64,000 nt of DNA from contig WACJ01000119.1 of the NCBI GenBank assembly GCA_008973525.1, positions 310,001 through 374,000 on the forward strand. The letters are read 5' to 3'. Position 1 is the first letter of the stretch. Each line of letters begins with the position of its first letter. Position numbers and translations under genes: made by a program. This DNA is from Stenopsyche tienmushanensis. Its lineage: Eukaryota > Arthropoda > Insecta > Trichoptera > Stenopsychidae. The notes under the pieces were generated by a model. It did not search any database. It was given only the letters and a program-made list of their open reading frames with translations, and had not been told where the DNA came from. Shown here in pieces: positions 11,601 to 23,712 of this stretch.

Positions 11601-12511
11601 TTCGCATTTGATTATTTAATTAAACTCTTTCAATAAAAAGTATTGCAGTGAAATTCATGGCAACAGGCTGTAAAATTTTGGCGTATTTAATTTCACAAAT
11701 TTTATTTGAGCAAATTAACGAAGCAATATCGAACTTATTGCTAATCAATAAAAGCCTTTGTATTTAAAATTTGAATGGAATTCTTCGAGCAGAAATAATG
11801 GAAGGAGTAGAGCTTTGACTTGTTGCTGCTGGCATTTGATGGAAGTACATGTCTATGGAAATTTAAGCGCTAGTTCTTTTATTTGACTTATCGATTTTAG
11901 AATAATAGACCCTACAAAAGATAACATCAACTGTATACTTTATATTTAAAGACATAATGCTTCAAAAAAAAAAAAACATGACAAAATCCAGCAATTCAAT
12001 CACATCATCCAAGTGTCAAGTTTCTTCATCATTTATTGAAGATGTGATTAATCTACTGATCATCCTATATACTATTATCCATACGTATATATCTATTATA
12101 CAAAACAGGTATTGAAGTTCCAGAATTATCCAGAATTTTATTAAAATTCAGCAGCTATCATTCATTATATTAACATTACTTACATATCTTGAACTGGAAT
12201 AATAAAGCCATTTAACAGTAACCTAAGAGAATTGTTTGGGTGGTTTAACCTGTTAAGTGGGTATGACGTATATATATATGTCCAATGTAAACAGCATCGA
12301 AATATTAAATCGATATTTTTAAACATTGTTTCTTTCCGATGCATGAATAAAAAAAACATATTTTTTTTAACCGATAAAGCAGAAATGCAGGATGAACCAA
12401 CTGCGAGACTTTGATGGCGACACGAAAACATCTTCTTTTGATAAATTCTTCCTGTTTGTCTTAATGGAAAGACGCAATGCTTTATCAACACATGAAATTG
12501 AGATCTTTTTA
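11601..12511. other. Unassigned AT-rich DNA
   Basis: No repeat or coding feature was recognised. The 146-codon minus-strand frame at 12180-12620 runs into mariner-1 sequence and has no recognisable domain, so it is treated as fortuitous. Confidence 0.35.
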
Positions 12512-12585
12512 TCGGAAAAAAATACTGTGACTTAAAAAAATGGCCGACAAACACGCAAGACCAATCAAACCGATCGTTTATGTTA
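12512..12585 (-). mobile_element. Mariner-1 5' fragment
   Basis: TACTGTGACTTAAAAAAATG followed by GCCGACAAACACGC matches the 5' untranslated part of mariner-1 at 15700-15740, 29865-29890, 32925-32955 (inverse orientation) and 49140-49170. Only this segment is left. Confidence 0.6.
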
Positions 12586-14264
12586 TCCTGCGAACTTATT
12601 GAATGATGTGTTATGAGCAAATCAAATCTGCAGCAATGCTATCTTTTTCCTGATTTTCTGACATTTGTAAGGGTTTTTATTATTTTCTCCTAATGTAAGT
12701 GAAGCCTAGCCTTTCAACATTTTCAGATTGCGGTATACCTTCATCATTTATTTTATAGTTATACCCCTCATTACTGTGAATTGTATTTTCTGCAGGATAT
12801 TCTCTTGGGAAAGGGGGATTTTTTATGTGATGATCTCCTGTTGTATGCATTATATACAATAACTACATGAATGTGCTTCTGAATAACTATCATTTAAATA
12901 TATAAATATTTCCAATGTTTACTTTCATCTACAATCTGGATTTGTGTCCAAACTTTTACAATGAATATCCAGGAATCTTTCCTCAATATCAGTACATTCT
13001 TACCCGCCTAATCTCTCCAATATATTGACTTTAAAACGTTTTTTTAAATTATTTTTGAATCAAAAAGGAAGATAATCTAAAATGTGTGGTAGATAAATAC
13101 TTTTTTTTTGCATGTATGTATAAACCCGATAAGAAAAGGTATCGAGCTCAATTCTCGTAATCGACTTTTTTTTATTTATACATATTGTTAAGAATAAGTG
13201 ACAAGAGTTTGCTTTCCTTTGTGAGAGATTCTTCCAGTCCAAAGATTGGATAAGGGCCAATACTTTTATTTTCAGTTGAGAGAACAGATGCCATAAAGGT
13301 CGTGATAGAGCGTAATGATATTTGTGTATGAATATGTTGCCCCGTGAAAAACCTTTTATTCTCCATTCTGGCAATGTTCACATCCTCGTATCCCTCTCGG
13401 ATTACAAGAAAAGATTACGCACCTGAATTCGTTTATGAAATCCTGGATATAAAGAGCTCGTCAGGATTGAAGACGCGTTCGGTTCCGCGAACTCAGTCCG
13501 GGGGTCGGGGGATGAAAATGCGAAAGAAAAAAGCTTTTGTGGGATAACAGCAGCAACCTAATTTCACCAGAAAATGGTCCCGACAATCAAACAACTAACG
13601 GCGCATTGACCCTTTTTATTGTCCGGAAAAGCCTCGTAATAGTCCTTGTAGGCGCTTTTCCATTTTCATCCGATTCGTCATAGAAGCCAATCGATCCCGA
13701 CAACATCTTCGCGATCGAGTGCTATCAAAAATACTTGTTATAACAATGGAAAAGATTTTATACTGGTGGACGACCTTTGAGGTCGCTTATGGGTCGTTAA
13801 TCCAACCCCCGAAGAAAGATTACTTACACTCGCATTTGCCCAGCGTTTAAAATGATATATGGGCGTTCCAGGAGCAGGGGGCACATTTCAGACTTTAATA
13901 ACTGGGGGTATAATCGAGATATCCATATCATTTTTATGCCAAAAGTTGGTTAAACTCTTCAAGTTTCCCTTGTATTTTTTAATTTAATTTTAACCATGTT
14001 ACGGTTATTGTATGTACTTTTTCCCCAACGCGACTTAATAGTCAAAGTCAACCTATGAGTAAGAAATCGAAGAAATCTTTCCACGGAAACAGCATTAAAA
14101 TCACTAATAATATTTTCCAGTTACATGATCGGACCGCGGAGTAAAGCTTAATAAACGAGAAAAACGAGAGTAACGAGGGAAAGATTGATATGTTCTGGTC
14201 TTTATTCTTATGCTGAAAGAATCCTACGTTTACGAGATCGAGGACGTCTGCGAGAAGAACGTGT
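12586..14264. other. Unassigned DNA
   Basis: AT-rich to 13340, then a less AT-rich tract to about 13900. Overlapping short frames on both strands (13060-13547) have no motif I recognise. No repeat from elsewhere in the window was seen. Confidence 0.35.
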
Positions 14265-14302
14265 TTTCCTGCGGCCAAGACGATCGGTCGACTCTCCGAT
14301 TG
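14265..14302 (+). repeat. F2-family fragment
   Basis: CTGCGGCCAAGACGATCGGT resembles CCGCGGCCAAGACGACTGGT at 49719 and CCGCGGCCAAGACTTTTGGT at 50613. Only this short motif is shared. Confidence 0.4.
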
Positions 14303-15313
14303 GATGTTATGCTGATATTGGCTGTAAAATTCTATCATACACATTTCGAAACGTTTAGGTATATATGCTTGATAAATAAATGTTCTCGCTTCGTCGTCGA
14401 GTTAAAAATGATTACAAATATGAAATTCTTGCTTGCTGAAATATTATAAATTCAGTCCACGGCGGTACATCACACACGTAGTAGTTCTGAAATCTTTATA
14501 TTCAACCAACATCTTGGAGCTTTACTCCCATTCGTCTATTTTACGATTCCACGTTGCTTTTATTCCCATTGTACTTGGCGTACACTTTCATCGTTGTTAA
14601 AATGTGTCCCGAATCTCGAAAACGCTCCCCGGGCTCCTTTTAAATAAAACAACCTACGCCGAGAGTTTCTTCAATCCAATTAATCGTCGTGTGCAAAACA
14701 TGTGTCCTGGAATTTCATAAGCAAATCTTACACTGATTTTTCGAATCGTCAGCGAATGCCATCAACAATACTCACAGGGGTGGGTTTCGCGAGGGTATTT
14801 CGGGAGGAAAAGGCCGTATTAAGAACGAATTGAATAATTTTGTTAATTTTCCGGGCACATAAACAAGACATTAGGGACTTTTTATTATGAAGCGAAATTT
14901 TGTTAGGGAAACTTTTTTATTCCTTTCTCAGAGGGAAGCTAAATTTTTCTCGGGGCGTTTTTGATAATGAATTGAGAATGTAAAGTTTTCAGAAATATTT
15001 TCCTCGTTTTTTGCACGTGGATGCCGAGTATAATGGCTTTATTATTTTTTTAAATCATTTTTCATAAAGGCAAAATGTCGTTTCTACTAAAATAGTATTT
15101 AATTACCCTTTTGCGTCCATATTCATAACATATAAACAGATTTAGACTAAGTATTATTAGTTTAAAATATCTATCAATCTTCAGACAGAAAGCAAAGGTT
15201 CTACAGATATATCGAGCTAGTTTCTCGACTCTTATTATAAAGTTTTGGGTTTAATTGTTTTCTTATGGTGTTGATAGGCTATTTGAAAACCCTTGCATAT
15301 ATTAGACTGCTAA
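14303..15313. other. Unassigned DNA
   Basis: No gene or repeat recognised. Mixed composition; the open frames at 14048-14449 overlap on opposite strands and look accidental. Confidence 0.35.
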
Positions 15314-15812
15314 ATGTAGTCACCCAGAAAATAAGGTTCCAACATTTATGTAGGATTGTAGTTAATTGAAATTCATAGGATACTTCATAGATATTTAAAA
15401 ATAAGGTAATAAAATAACTGATCGCTCGTTGTGAGTATCAGTATAGATTTCTCACTTCTGACACCAATGTAGCATGAGTCAGTGAAGGGTTTGATTAAAC
15501 CCACAACCGCCAAATTTTGCCAAGCTGTAGATCTTCTCTGAACAACCTAAATCACTTTGTGATATGTTGTCGACACATCACATTATTAACATAAATTTCC
15601 ATGAGTCTCCGACGGATATTATATAATAAACGGATGACCGCGTGGATCTCACACGGATGTGAAGTGACGAGAGTGCGCGACGATCTTTTCATTGGAAGAA
15701 TGTACTGTGACTAAACAAAATGGTCGACATACACACGGGACAAAAAAAACTGACCGTTAAAATCCTTCTACATCCGAAGTGCCCTTGTAACATCATTTTT
15801 TAGATGATCCTT
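15314..15812 (-). mobile_element. Mariner-1 internal-deletion derivative (about 0.5 kb)
   Basis: Both ends resemble the mariner-1 TIR: the left has CACCCAGAAAATAAGGTT, and the right, read inversely, has GGATCATCTAAAAAATG. On the minus strand the interior starts MKRSSRTLVT and continues as CEIHAVIR, with LTLQ lost, and then MCRQHITK. It then runs to ATLVSEVRNL and jumps to the 3' end, so the catalytic domain is missing. Degenerate deletion derivatives like this are typical by-products of mariner activity. The target duplication is unclear. Confidence 0.75.
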
Positions 15813-16059
15813 GAGCTTAAACAATTGTATTCAGTCAACTTACACCAATGAGAAATTATATTATTGTAATATTTTTGTTATTGCTTGTTGGCTGTATATT
15901 AGGACCCAAAAGTATTCGAATATTTAGCGTAAAAAATTTTGACTCCTATTTTATAAAAACCTTTCGATTTAGAAATGTTGCATGGGTGAAATCCATATTA
16001 AAAGCGCCATACTGTCGATCCGCGTCATTAAACGACGCTTCCCATCCAATGAGTCCGAC

Positions 16060-16190
16060 TTGCCGATTCTGACACCGTTGTACGTAGGAACAGAGTGAGA
16101 ACGCTCTCGGAATAGAGTCCCCGGGCGGCTCCCACGTATTAATAGAGATGGCCGCGCACGCGGGTACGTTATTTATTCGGGTCGCTATGG
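16060..16190 (-). mobile_element. LTR end with primer-site-like sequence, fragment
   Basis: GATTCTGACACCGTTGTACG is followed by a GC-richer tract with CTCTCGGAATAGAGTCCCCG and CGCGCACGCGGGT. The order corresponds to 54770-54870 (CTTCTGACACCAATGTAGCG, GGAGTTCCCAGG, CGCTCGCACGCGGGTTCG). On the minus strand TGTCAGAA would lie in the primer-binding region and the GC-rich tract in the LTR. Strongly diverged. Confidence 0.45.
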
Positions 16191-16460
16191 AGTCGATTCT
16201 CGTCTTAGATAACTTATTATTTAATACGAATGAAGAGATATCTGGCCTCAGAAAAGAAGATCCTAATGTTTCATCTATGCTACAGAAGCAAAAAACGATT
16301 TTAAATGCATTTCCACTTCATCTGTATTTTTGGATTAATTTATTTATTCCCCGCATATCCCACGATAGATACAAAATATCCAATGGAAAAAATTCTCTGG
16401 TTTTGAGTCGAAATATATACAAATATGATTTTTGACTGAGGTCTCATAAATTCATCTTCT

Positions 16461-16826
16461 TCTTAATATATAAAAATGAATGGGTTTTGTTCGTTCGAAA
16501 TGCGATGCCATACCGTTCATCGGATTGCAATAAAACTTCGTCCACTTATTGTTAAAGACTCTGCAAATAACATAGGCATAGTTTAATATATAAAAATGTA
16601 TGTTTGTTTGTCCGTATTTAATGCGCTGCCATACTGTTCATTTGATTGCAGTGAAACTGTGTCAATTTATTGTTTGCACTTTCTCAAATAATATAGACAT
16701 AGTATAATTAACTCACAGTAAATCTTATATATAAAAATAAATGCTTGTATGTTTGTTCATGTTTATAATAAAACCAGCAAAATAAAATAAACATCATTTA
16801 TGTGGCAGCAACGCGCTGGGTACTAG
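16461..16826 (+). mobile_element. Non-autonomous Helitron (copy H2)
   Basis: It starts TCTTAATATATAAAAATGAA and ends GCGCTGGGTACTAG followed by T. Inside are two diverged units of about 120-130 bp sharing the segments TGCCATACCGTTCAT and GATTGCAATAAAACTT, then a TATATATAAAAATAAATG unit and TTATAATAAAACCAGC. The structure is the same as H1 and H3. No coding capacity. Confidence 0.7.
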
Positions 16827-18261
16827 TTAGTATTGAATAATTATTTGAATATCCCACCAAACGCAAAAAACAATCTTGCGAGTCGTCAATCCGGGTTTCA
16901 GAGTTGGAAACTGTTTTTGCCTCATTGAAAGTCATTGATGTTTACGATTTATGTTGTTATAAACACCCCATTTTTCCATCAGATTCGTCTTCGCTTATCA
17001 AAACCGACAAGGAATCGTCTGATATATCTAATATTACATCGAGATGAATAACATTTATTTTGACGTACAAATCTGTATTTATTCTCTGTGAATTTTTTAA
17101 ATGCATTTATACCCTCTGCGTGGAATTAATGTAGGCTCTTTTTTGATGGCGATATAAATAGATGAAAGCTTTTTGCATACGAATAAGAGGACTTAAGAGC
17201 TTAAAGCATTTCAGGCAGAGCTTTCGGCTTGGAAGGCGCCAAATATGCCGTTGTTTTGCGTGTAATTTTATTTATTTTATTTTTCTTTGAATTCGGGTAT
17301 ATTATCATTCGCCCTATGCGAGACAATAACATTTTCTATGATTACGTTGGGAAAGGATTTTCGCAGGAAAATCGTATACAAGAAAAGATGTGTTTCCGTC
17401 TGGGAGATTCGGAAAGGGCCGAAGGGAATCTCGTATATTTATTTGGGCAAAAATTATGAAAAAGGATCGATTTAGTGCGATTTAGGCGAGCACGGACCGT
17501 ATGCCTAATCGATGTATATTATTTGTCTTGTTGGTTTTGGGTTTTTGTTATCAAATTTCGTGTTATTCGAGTCGATGCTAATGAATAATCAATTCGTTGC
17601 TGTTTGATTAATAGTACCGCACAGATTAGGGTTACCATACGTCATGTGTAAATAGGGATTAATCTGTATTTTGCTGTGGTTATTAATGTTCCCAAAATTA
17701 ATATCCATTATTTTTTATTTGATCCCATTTGTATATCAGCGGTATTATAAAATGCGCCGTTGTATACAGCGCCGGAGAGGACGGATTCATTAAGAGCGAA
17801 TTGAATTATTTGCGGGGAAATGCGAAATTTAAAATGTAAATGCTATTTTTTTATTTCAACATTCCAATTAGCTCTTGATGTACTTTTTTTTCAACGTGAT
17901 TCATTAACAACATTATGCCAAAAAACGTTTTTTCCGGCAAAAATGTAATACTAATGCGGTTAAGCCGGCCTTTGAGTTGACGATAGAAAGAGGTTCGGTT
18001 TCCTTTGCTTTAGAAAATATTGAACATTTTCTAAAAAAATCGATACAAGGGGCTTTTGTCTATACCAGGGGACTGTATAATTAAATAAAAAATACTGTTT
18101 TAGTAGCAAAAACAAATATTTTAATATAATTCCATAAACATTATTTTAATTCCGTTAATCTAATATATATCGCTTTGTTGATTCACCAGAGAACTATTTT
18201 TGAGCATTATAAAAACGTTTTGGTATAATAAAGTCAATTAAAATGCATACTGCCCCCTGAG
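16827..18261. other. Unassigned AT-rich DNA
   Basis: No repeat or protein similarity recognised. The 76- and 62-codon frames near 17229-17475 overlap in two frames and lack motifs. Confidence 0.35.
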
Positions 18262-18476
18262 CACAGGTATATTAGGTAATTATATTAATGTTTGTTTGTT
18301 TGTACCGTATACGTTTCTATATTATTCACCCGTTTGCGATGAAACTCTGATGAATTATTGCTTACATAACCATAAAGGTTATTGAAGTAGAAAATCTATT
18401 GTGTGAGGGGGGAATTAGTTTTGCGAGACTTTTCGCGGATATATCTTGTTGCAGTTGTATTCAAAGTCACAGCTAG
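18262..18476 (+). mobile_element. Helitron-like fragment (copy H6)
   Basis: Starts near ATTAATGTTTGTTTGTTTGT and ends CACAGCTAG followed by T, with GATGAAACTCTGATGAATTA inside. The ends fit the family, but the body differs from H1-H3, so it is a separate short variant or truncated copy. Confidence 0.45.
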
Positions 18477-18639
18477 TTAGACGGAGGATGCTCATAATAA
18501 GTATCACAAAGGCGACGATAGTTGTTTTATGTCCATGTATCCGATAGGAGATTCGAAATATCAGGAGATTTGATTTTTTTTTAAATTATGTACCTCTCAA
18601 ATAATTATAATGATTTAAAAAATATATATTTTCACTTGA

Positions 18640-18930
18640 TCGACTAAAGAGATATTTATCACTGCTGCGTGGATGAAGATTTTCTGTCGTCGACAGTTTG
18701 GTTGACTTTAAGCTGACCGTACTTTTAATGATTAAAACCCGCTCGAGATGAATCGAAAGGCGGACAAAATAAAGGTGTGAAGAAATAGTTTTGGGACGAG
18801 GACGACATACATTTTGGTCCCGCGACAGATCGCCACCTCGGATGGAGACCATGTGCCTCGCGATCGTCGCCAGTTTGCGAAATAGAAGGCTATACTTTGG
18901 TATCCCCAATCCTTCCTTGGAGCGCTCCGG
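18640..18930 (-). repeat. Dispersed repeat F3, copy 1 (coding-like)
   Basis: The minus-strand frame 18586-18909 contains LATIARHMVSIRGGDLSRDQNVCRPRPKTISS, matching LAMIARHVAFIRGGDLSRDQNACPSRPKAIAS at 55050-55262. Nucleotide identity continues past the open frame (AAAGTCAACCAAACTGTCGA and CGACAGAA). Two copies 36 kb apart mark a mobile repeat of unknown class. I do not recognise the peptide, and both frames may be parts of a longer decayed protein. Confidence 0.55.
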
Positions 18931-19060
18931 CGCTGTGCGCGACCCGCGGTGCGGTCTTTAAGACCGGAATCACGTCACGGTTGGCAGCCGTGACAGCGGC
19001 GAAGGCGACAGCATGGGGGCTCGCGAAGTCGACGGCGCCCCCATGGCAATTACACCACAT
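18931..19060. other. GC-rich island beside repeat F3
   Basis: About 130 bases of unusually high GC content, with many CpG, in an AT-rich region. On the minus strand a frame reads FASPHAVAFAAVTAANRDVIPVLKTAP, loosely like the SPSAFRAF tail of R1 ORF2 but not convincingly. It directly precedes repeat F3 and may be the better preserved part of that element. Confidence 0.4.
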
Positions 19061-20439
19061 TACTTAATAAGTTTGTAGGATTTTTTTGAAATAAAAGATC
19101 CCAAAAGAAGGGAAAAAAACATAAAAATGATTTTTGTGTTATCTTCTTAATGGATAAATTTATGGATATTATATAATATATAAATAGATATAACATGCAT
19201 TTATATGTTGAATGCGTTCCAATTCTGTAGTCTGTCAGACTAATGATTAGTGATTTAGTATTAATTAGATCTACAAGCCTTGAAAGCTATTGTAATGATA
19301 TATAATACTATATAAATCAAGCTAAACAGTCTTATAACACGGATTTAATATGGCATACGAATCATCCCTTAAACATAATATTGTTGAATACCTGAAAATT
19401 ATCTTAAAAATATATTTTTGCCTTTGTTGATGTTATATAACGTAGATGGTCATCTGAGACGTATAAATATTGAAAATAAATATTTTCACAGGCCATCACA
19501 TCTTTGATCCAACCTTTGAAGCAAGATACGATTTTGACATTTAAAGCTTATTATATTCGTCAATTTTTTTTCGGATAGGAATTCAACAGTCGTTCGGGTT
19601 CGCAAAAAGTTTCCCTTTTTATTCGGAATTGTTTGGGAGTTCTTTCAATTGTTGAAGAAATAAAACATTCGACTGTAAATACTTGCTGAAAATTTTTTTG
19701 ATGTACAAAATATCTCAACTTTGATACAATGCGAATATGATAATTTGGAAAATTTTCACATAAATTTAAATTATACAATAAATGCAATTGAAATGATGTT
19801 TAATGGACAGCCCCCGTGGGAAAACACCCTCTGTTATATGTACATGAATAAAATAGTGAATCTCGTACTTGTTTTATATATATTAATATAGCCTCGATTT
19901 TCACAGAGCGACGGATTCTTTCACTGAATTATGAGGGAAAAAAAACGTTGAAAATTTCCTTCTTTCCCTTTTTTCCGAAAAGAAAACTCAAGAATCTCTT
20001 TTGTTTTGGAGTGTTTCTTATTCGCGTACAAAAGGCTCTATTCACAGCACGAAAGATGATATCCTTGTGTAGTATACGTTTGGATGTCTCTTTTTTTGTC
20101 CACCAATTCCTCGCCTGCAGATGGAAAGGTTTATTTATTTGCGCTGTTGTCGTCTAAGCTCACGGTTTGAATATGTAAATTCAACAATGGGGTGTAACGA
20201 TAAAAATTGATGTGGCAATGATGGGACCGGCGCGAAGACTTACAAATTCGGTTATGCCATCCCTTTTCGGGACGCGGCTGGAATAAGTGAATCGGCGCCC
20301 CTGGCGGCGAAAAGTGAAACGCGAGCCGCGGATCTGATTTCGGAAAATATGATGAAACGTGTCCCCTGGTGCAATAAATCACACACGATGCTCTCTGGTA
20401 CATAAATTATAGCTTCAGATTTATAAATATGCCTCCCCG
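19061..20439. other. Unassigned AT-rich DNA
   Basis: No repeat copies or coding features recognised. A 75-codon minus frame (19560-19787) and a 69-codon plus frame (19948-20157) show no motif. Confidence 0.35.
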
Positions 20440-20610
20440 ATATTAGTCTGATTGGTCGTTTTTGATTTAGCACCCATTTCCAAATTATTCCTGCTTTTCT
20501 TTCTGAGATGGATTCGAATTCTGGGGCGTAGTGACACACCCACGTTTCATCCCCTGTCTTGATAGAGTTCAAAAAAGTTTCAATGCCACGTCTCGCATAA
20601 CAAACTACGT
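20440..20610 (-). pseudogene. Mariner transposase fragment around the first catalytic Asp
   Basis: The minus-strand frame 20252-20710 includes RRGIETFLNSIKTGDETWVCHYAPEFESISERKAGIIWKWVLNQK. TGDETWV with a following Y.PE is the diagnostic first catalytic block of mariner transposases, and the catalytic aspartate is intact. The frame before and after (residues outside about 45-100) has no mariner resemblance and is chance extension. Probably mariner-1, by comparison with the GDKTWVCYHLPKSKRQS block at 7380-7440. Confidence 0.8.
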
Positions 20611-20611
20611 A

Positions 20612-20872
20612 TATAAACAATATTTTTACTATGCTTATGTTATTCCTGCAAGTATAAACAATAAGTTGACAAAGTTTTATTGCAATCGGATGAACGGTAT
20701 GGAAGCGCATTAAATATGGACAAACAAAAATTAATTTTTATTTGTTAAAATATATCTATGTTACTTGCGCAATCTTTAGCAATAAGTGGACGAAGTTTTA
20801 TCACAATCTGATGAACGGTATAGCAGCGCATTACATACGAACAAACAGATATTATTTTTTATATATTAGATT
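20612..20872 (-). mobile_element. Helitron fragment (copy H5)
   Basis: Two tandem units on the minus strand share GATGAACGGTATGGAAGCGC or GATGAACGGTATAGCAGCGC and the AATTTTTAT boundary with H1 and H4. The CTAG end is lost, and the fragment abuts the mariner piece on its left. Confidence 0.6.
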
Positions 20873-21429
20873 ACATAACACATAGCTTTATATTTTAATT
20901 ACCAATCTTTATAAATAAATTTAAAAAAAACCAATTATTTTAAAAAGTTTCAACACGAAGATATTCTTGATAAACTTGTCTTGGTTTGTCAGTATAATGG
21001 TGTCAATTTCGTTTAAGTGCTTTAACCGTCGCATCAAACCGCCAAATATTTCAACGCCCTGTAAATTAACCCAAATGGGTCTTAAAGTTTTTAGTCACGC
21101 TAGGGCTTTTCCAAGATGCAGTAATAGGCCCAGGGGGATTATGGGAACTTGCAGGGAATCACTGTCATATTAAAAAGCACTATATGCCTGTTACGTGGCC
21201 TAATTCTATACATTTTTAATGTATAACATGATTTTTTTTGCATAATTCTAAAGTAATTTATCACGGGGCGAATCATGATAAAAACCGTCCATAATTACGC
21301 TGTGGATTTTGTTTTACAAAGAATCTGTTAACGGTGATCATGTTTACGGGATTTTTAACATGGTGCATCCGCTACACGTCCCGCAAAACAAATTAGCCCA
21401 TAAACAATTGTTGTTCTAATTCGAAAACC

Positions 21430-21553
21430 TTTGATAGTGTGCACACAATAACTTCATAAAGTTTCATCGTAATCGAATGAATGGTATAATAGCGTATACG
21501 AAACAAACAAACGACAAATCTTCATTTTTATGTATATATATATATATATATAT
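21430..21553 (-). mobile_element. Helitron 5'-end fragment with (TA)n run
   Basis: GTTTCATCGTAATCGAATGA followed by ATGGTATAATAGCG and ACAAACAAACGAC is one Helitron unit read on the minus strand, ending at a dinucleotide (TA) run at 21533-21553. A segment just upstream (ATGGTGCATCCGCTACACGT at about 21360) recurs at 31711 before another Helitron-like TATATATA stretch, suggesting a second Helitron variant. Confidence 0.45.
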
Positions 21554-22784
21554 AAACAACTTTCAGTTCAAATCATGTCTTAATGATCACTTGTTGATCA
21601 AAGTTTTTAATGTATTCTCTTTGCAACTGAACTTATTTATTTTACTAGTCATTTAGGCTACCATTGTCATTGTAATGTTAATTAAATTATAATCCATTTG
21701 AAATATACGACAGCTACTATAGAATAAATATGATTATACTTAGGTTGATGAAATTTGTATTTAATATTGAGTAATTAGTGTCTGGGAATGGAATGATCTC
21801 TATTAGGGGATGAAGCATTGCTTTAACGAGATTGCGTTCTAACCACAAGGATGACCCCCATTCTTGTTTGTTGAAGAAGAAAAAATAAGGTTAGGTCGAG
21901 CGTAATTTTTGAAGTTTAAATCTAAAAAGATCGGTCTTTATTGAGTGCCAGGATCTTTAATTGGGAGACGACTCCCAATCAGTGTGCCTTGATTTAATCC
22001 AGGAAATCAGTCCTGTCCTGACCTCGGCGCTTTCCACTTTGATAAATTGTTCCACATTTATGTTCGCATGCATGAATATTCAAAGGCTGTATCCACCTCG
22101 AGCTCTTTTTTTCGCTTTCATCCCCTGCCTCTTTATTAATAAAGGACACCCGCGGTCTGGCAGACGTTTCTACACACCTAGCCCATGTCTTTCATCTCGG
22201 AAGAAAAAGAGCACAGAATAACATCCGAAGCTTTAATTACACAAGGCTTTTAACATGACTCCATATTTCTTTTTGGGGAGGAAAAAATCTTAATATTTCC
22301 TCTGGAACTGCCACACAAGGGTAAAAAACAACTTTAATCAACATTTTTGCACGATTTAGAGATTTTTCAACAGAAAAAAATGGGATGAAATACATTGTCG
22401 CTAAGAGCTGATCGATTGGAAAATCTAAATTCATTATCGTCATTTTGCTGAAAGCAATTAATTAAAAATCGTTGCCACGCACCATTTCGTCCTTTCTGTT
22501 TTCTCTTTTGTAGCAAACGCCGTTCCAGCAACTCATCCACTTTATTTTATTTTTTCTCATAACTTTGTCCTCCTGGATCCACGTGGACAATCTTATTTAT
22601 AGCTAAGTGAGATGTAATTTACTCCCGATGGAGACTCAGGATAAAAAATATATATACATCAACCAGCGATAAATCATCGCCTCTTCTTTGGGAATATTGT
22701 GCTTCATTTTTTGCGTTGGCAGAATTTCATTTCCTCAACTTCATTTTATTCAATCACTTAGATCTAATCTCAGCGCTGAATTAT
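21554..22784. other. Unassigned DNA
   Basis: No repeat or recognisable coding region. The 86-codon plus frame at 21961-22221 has no motif. Confidence 0.35.
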
Positions 22785-23182
22785 ACGAGAATTCATTTAA
22801 AATATGTATTAAACAATTTTTCATAATGGAGTCCAGAAAAGCTTCTATCTCCGGTGCAAAACGATCCAAAAAATTGACGGTACTCAGGTGTGAACATTCT
22901 GAGCACCCATTTCGCGCACAACTTCTTGTAACCAAAGTTTTCTGACATAATATCACCGAGGATACTTCGATAAATGCCAGGAAATTCTTCGTGATGATCG
23001 TAAATCGTCACACGGTGGTAATTTCGCTCTTGTTCTTCAATTTTTGTACAAGATCGTCAGAAATCATTGATGATCTTCCACCCCTTGCTTTGTCGTATGG
23101 CCTTCTCTGAACTATCCAACCCACTTTGTGTGAGAAATTCGTAGCGGTATTGTTTAGCTTTTGTAACCTTACTTTATAGTTT
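22785..23182 (-). pseudogene. Mariner-1 fragment
   Basis: Minus-strand frame 22793-23011 reads YDHHEEFPGIYRSILGDIMSENFGYKKLCAKWVLRMFTPEYRQ, the mariner linker after the helix-turn-helix region. An overlapping frame (22750-22956) continues LVTRSCARNGCSECSHLSTVNFLDRF. Most of the N-terminus is deleted and the copy ends on its right at CTTTTGTAACCTTACTTTAT, the inner part of the mariner-1 TIR. Confidence 0.75.
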
Positions 23183-23712
23183 ATCATGTTATAATGATCA
23201 TTGGTGTGATTGATCCCTTCGGACTAGACTCCACCTGATGAAGATTTGAATTGAGATACCCCACATGACTTGTTTACTACCAGATTGCAAGAGACGCTTG
23301 AAATGTATGTGATGATTAAATGAATTTGGATGAATGTTTCACTATACGGTGCCTGCTCATAAAACCCCCAAGAGAGGGGGGTTCACCCTACGCATATGGG
23401 TAATAGTCGAACTCCTGGGGTAATGATGTAGCGTGGAAGTGGGCGAAATCATCCTAGTTGGTTTGCTCATCAAACGCTGCTGAGGTGATCTAGCTAACTT
23501 GATTTGGGTGAGCAGCTTACCCTAATAACGACACCATTGTCTTTAACAGCCTAGTGCATTCAGAGGAAAACGGCTACGGCTGCTCGAATGGTGACTTGTC
23601 TCCATGGCTAGGTATTACAAATGACCGAACCAATGTGAGTGCCATGGGAAAGGGGGAGTCCCTGGAGTCTGTCATCTGCTGCAGGCTGCGGACAGCCTCC
23701 ACACTAGTTGGA
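23183..23712 (+). mobile_element. Family-B element, copy A
   Basis: From 23329 the sequence follows the family-B order: a small 5' hairpin, CATAAAACCCC, a GGGTAATAG segment, TGGGGTAATGATGTAG, GTGGGCGAAA, GGTTTGCTCATCAAACGC and TTGGGTGAGCAG. After a gap comes ACAGCCTAG, then GGCTGCTCGAATGG. The stretch 23183-23328 (TAGTTTATCATGTTATAATG, then TGATTGATCCCTTC and CCTGATGAAGATTTGAAT) recurs before copy C at 29997-30120, at the same position in the mariner-1 TIR. The 3' part is truncated in GCTGCAGGCTGCGGACAGCC. No protein coding was recognised. Confidence 0.65.

Noticed and set aside
12180..12620. 146-codon minus-strand open frame
   Set aside because: Extends over a mariner-1 5' UTR fragment and an unrelated AT-rich tract; no family resemblance.
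21885..21900. Telomeric (TTAGG)n repeat at AAGGTTAGGTCG
   Set aside because: Only one to two units; no array anywhere in the window.
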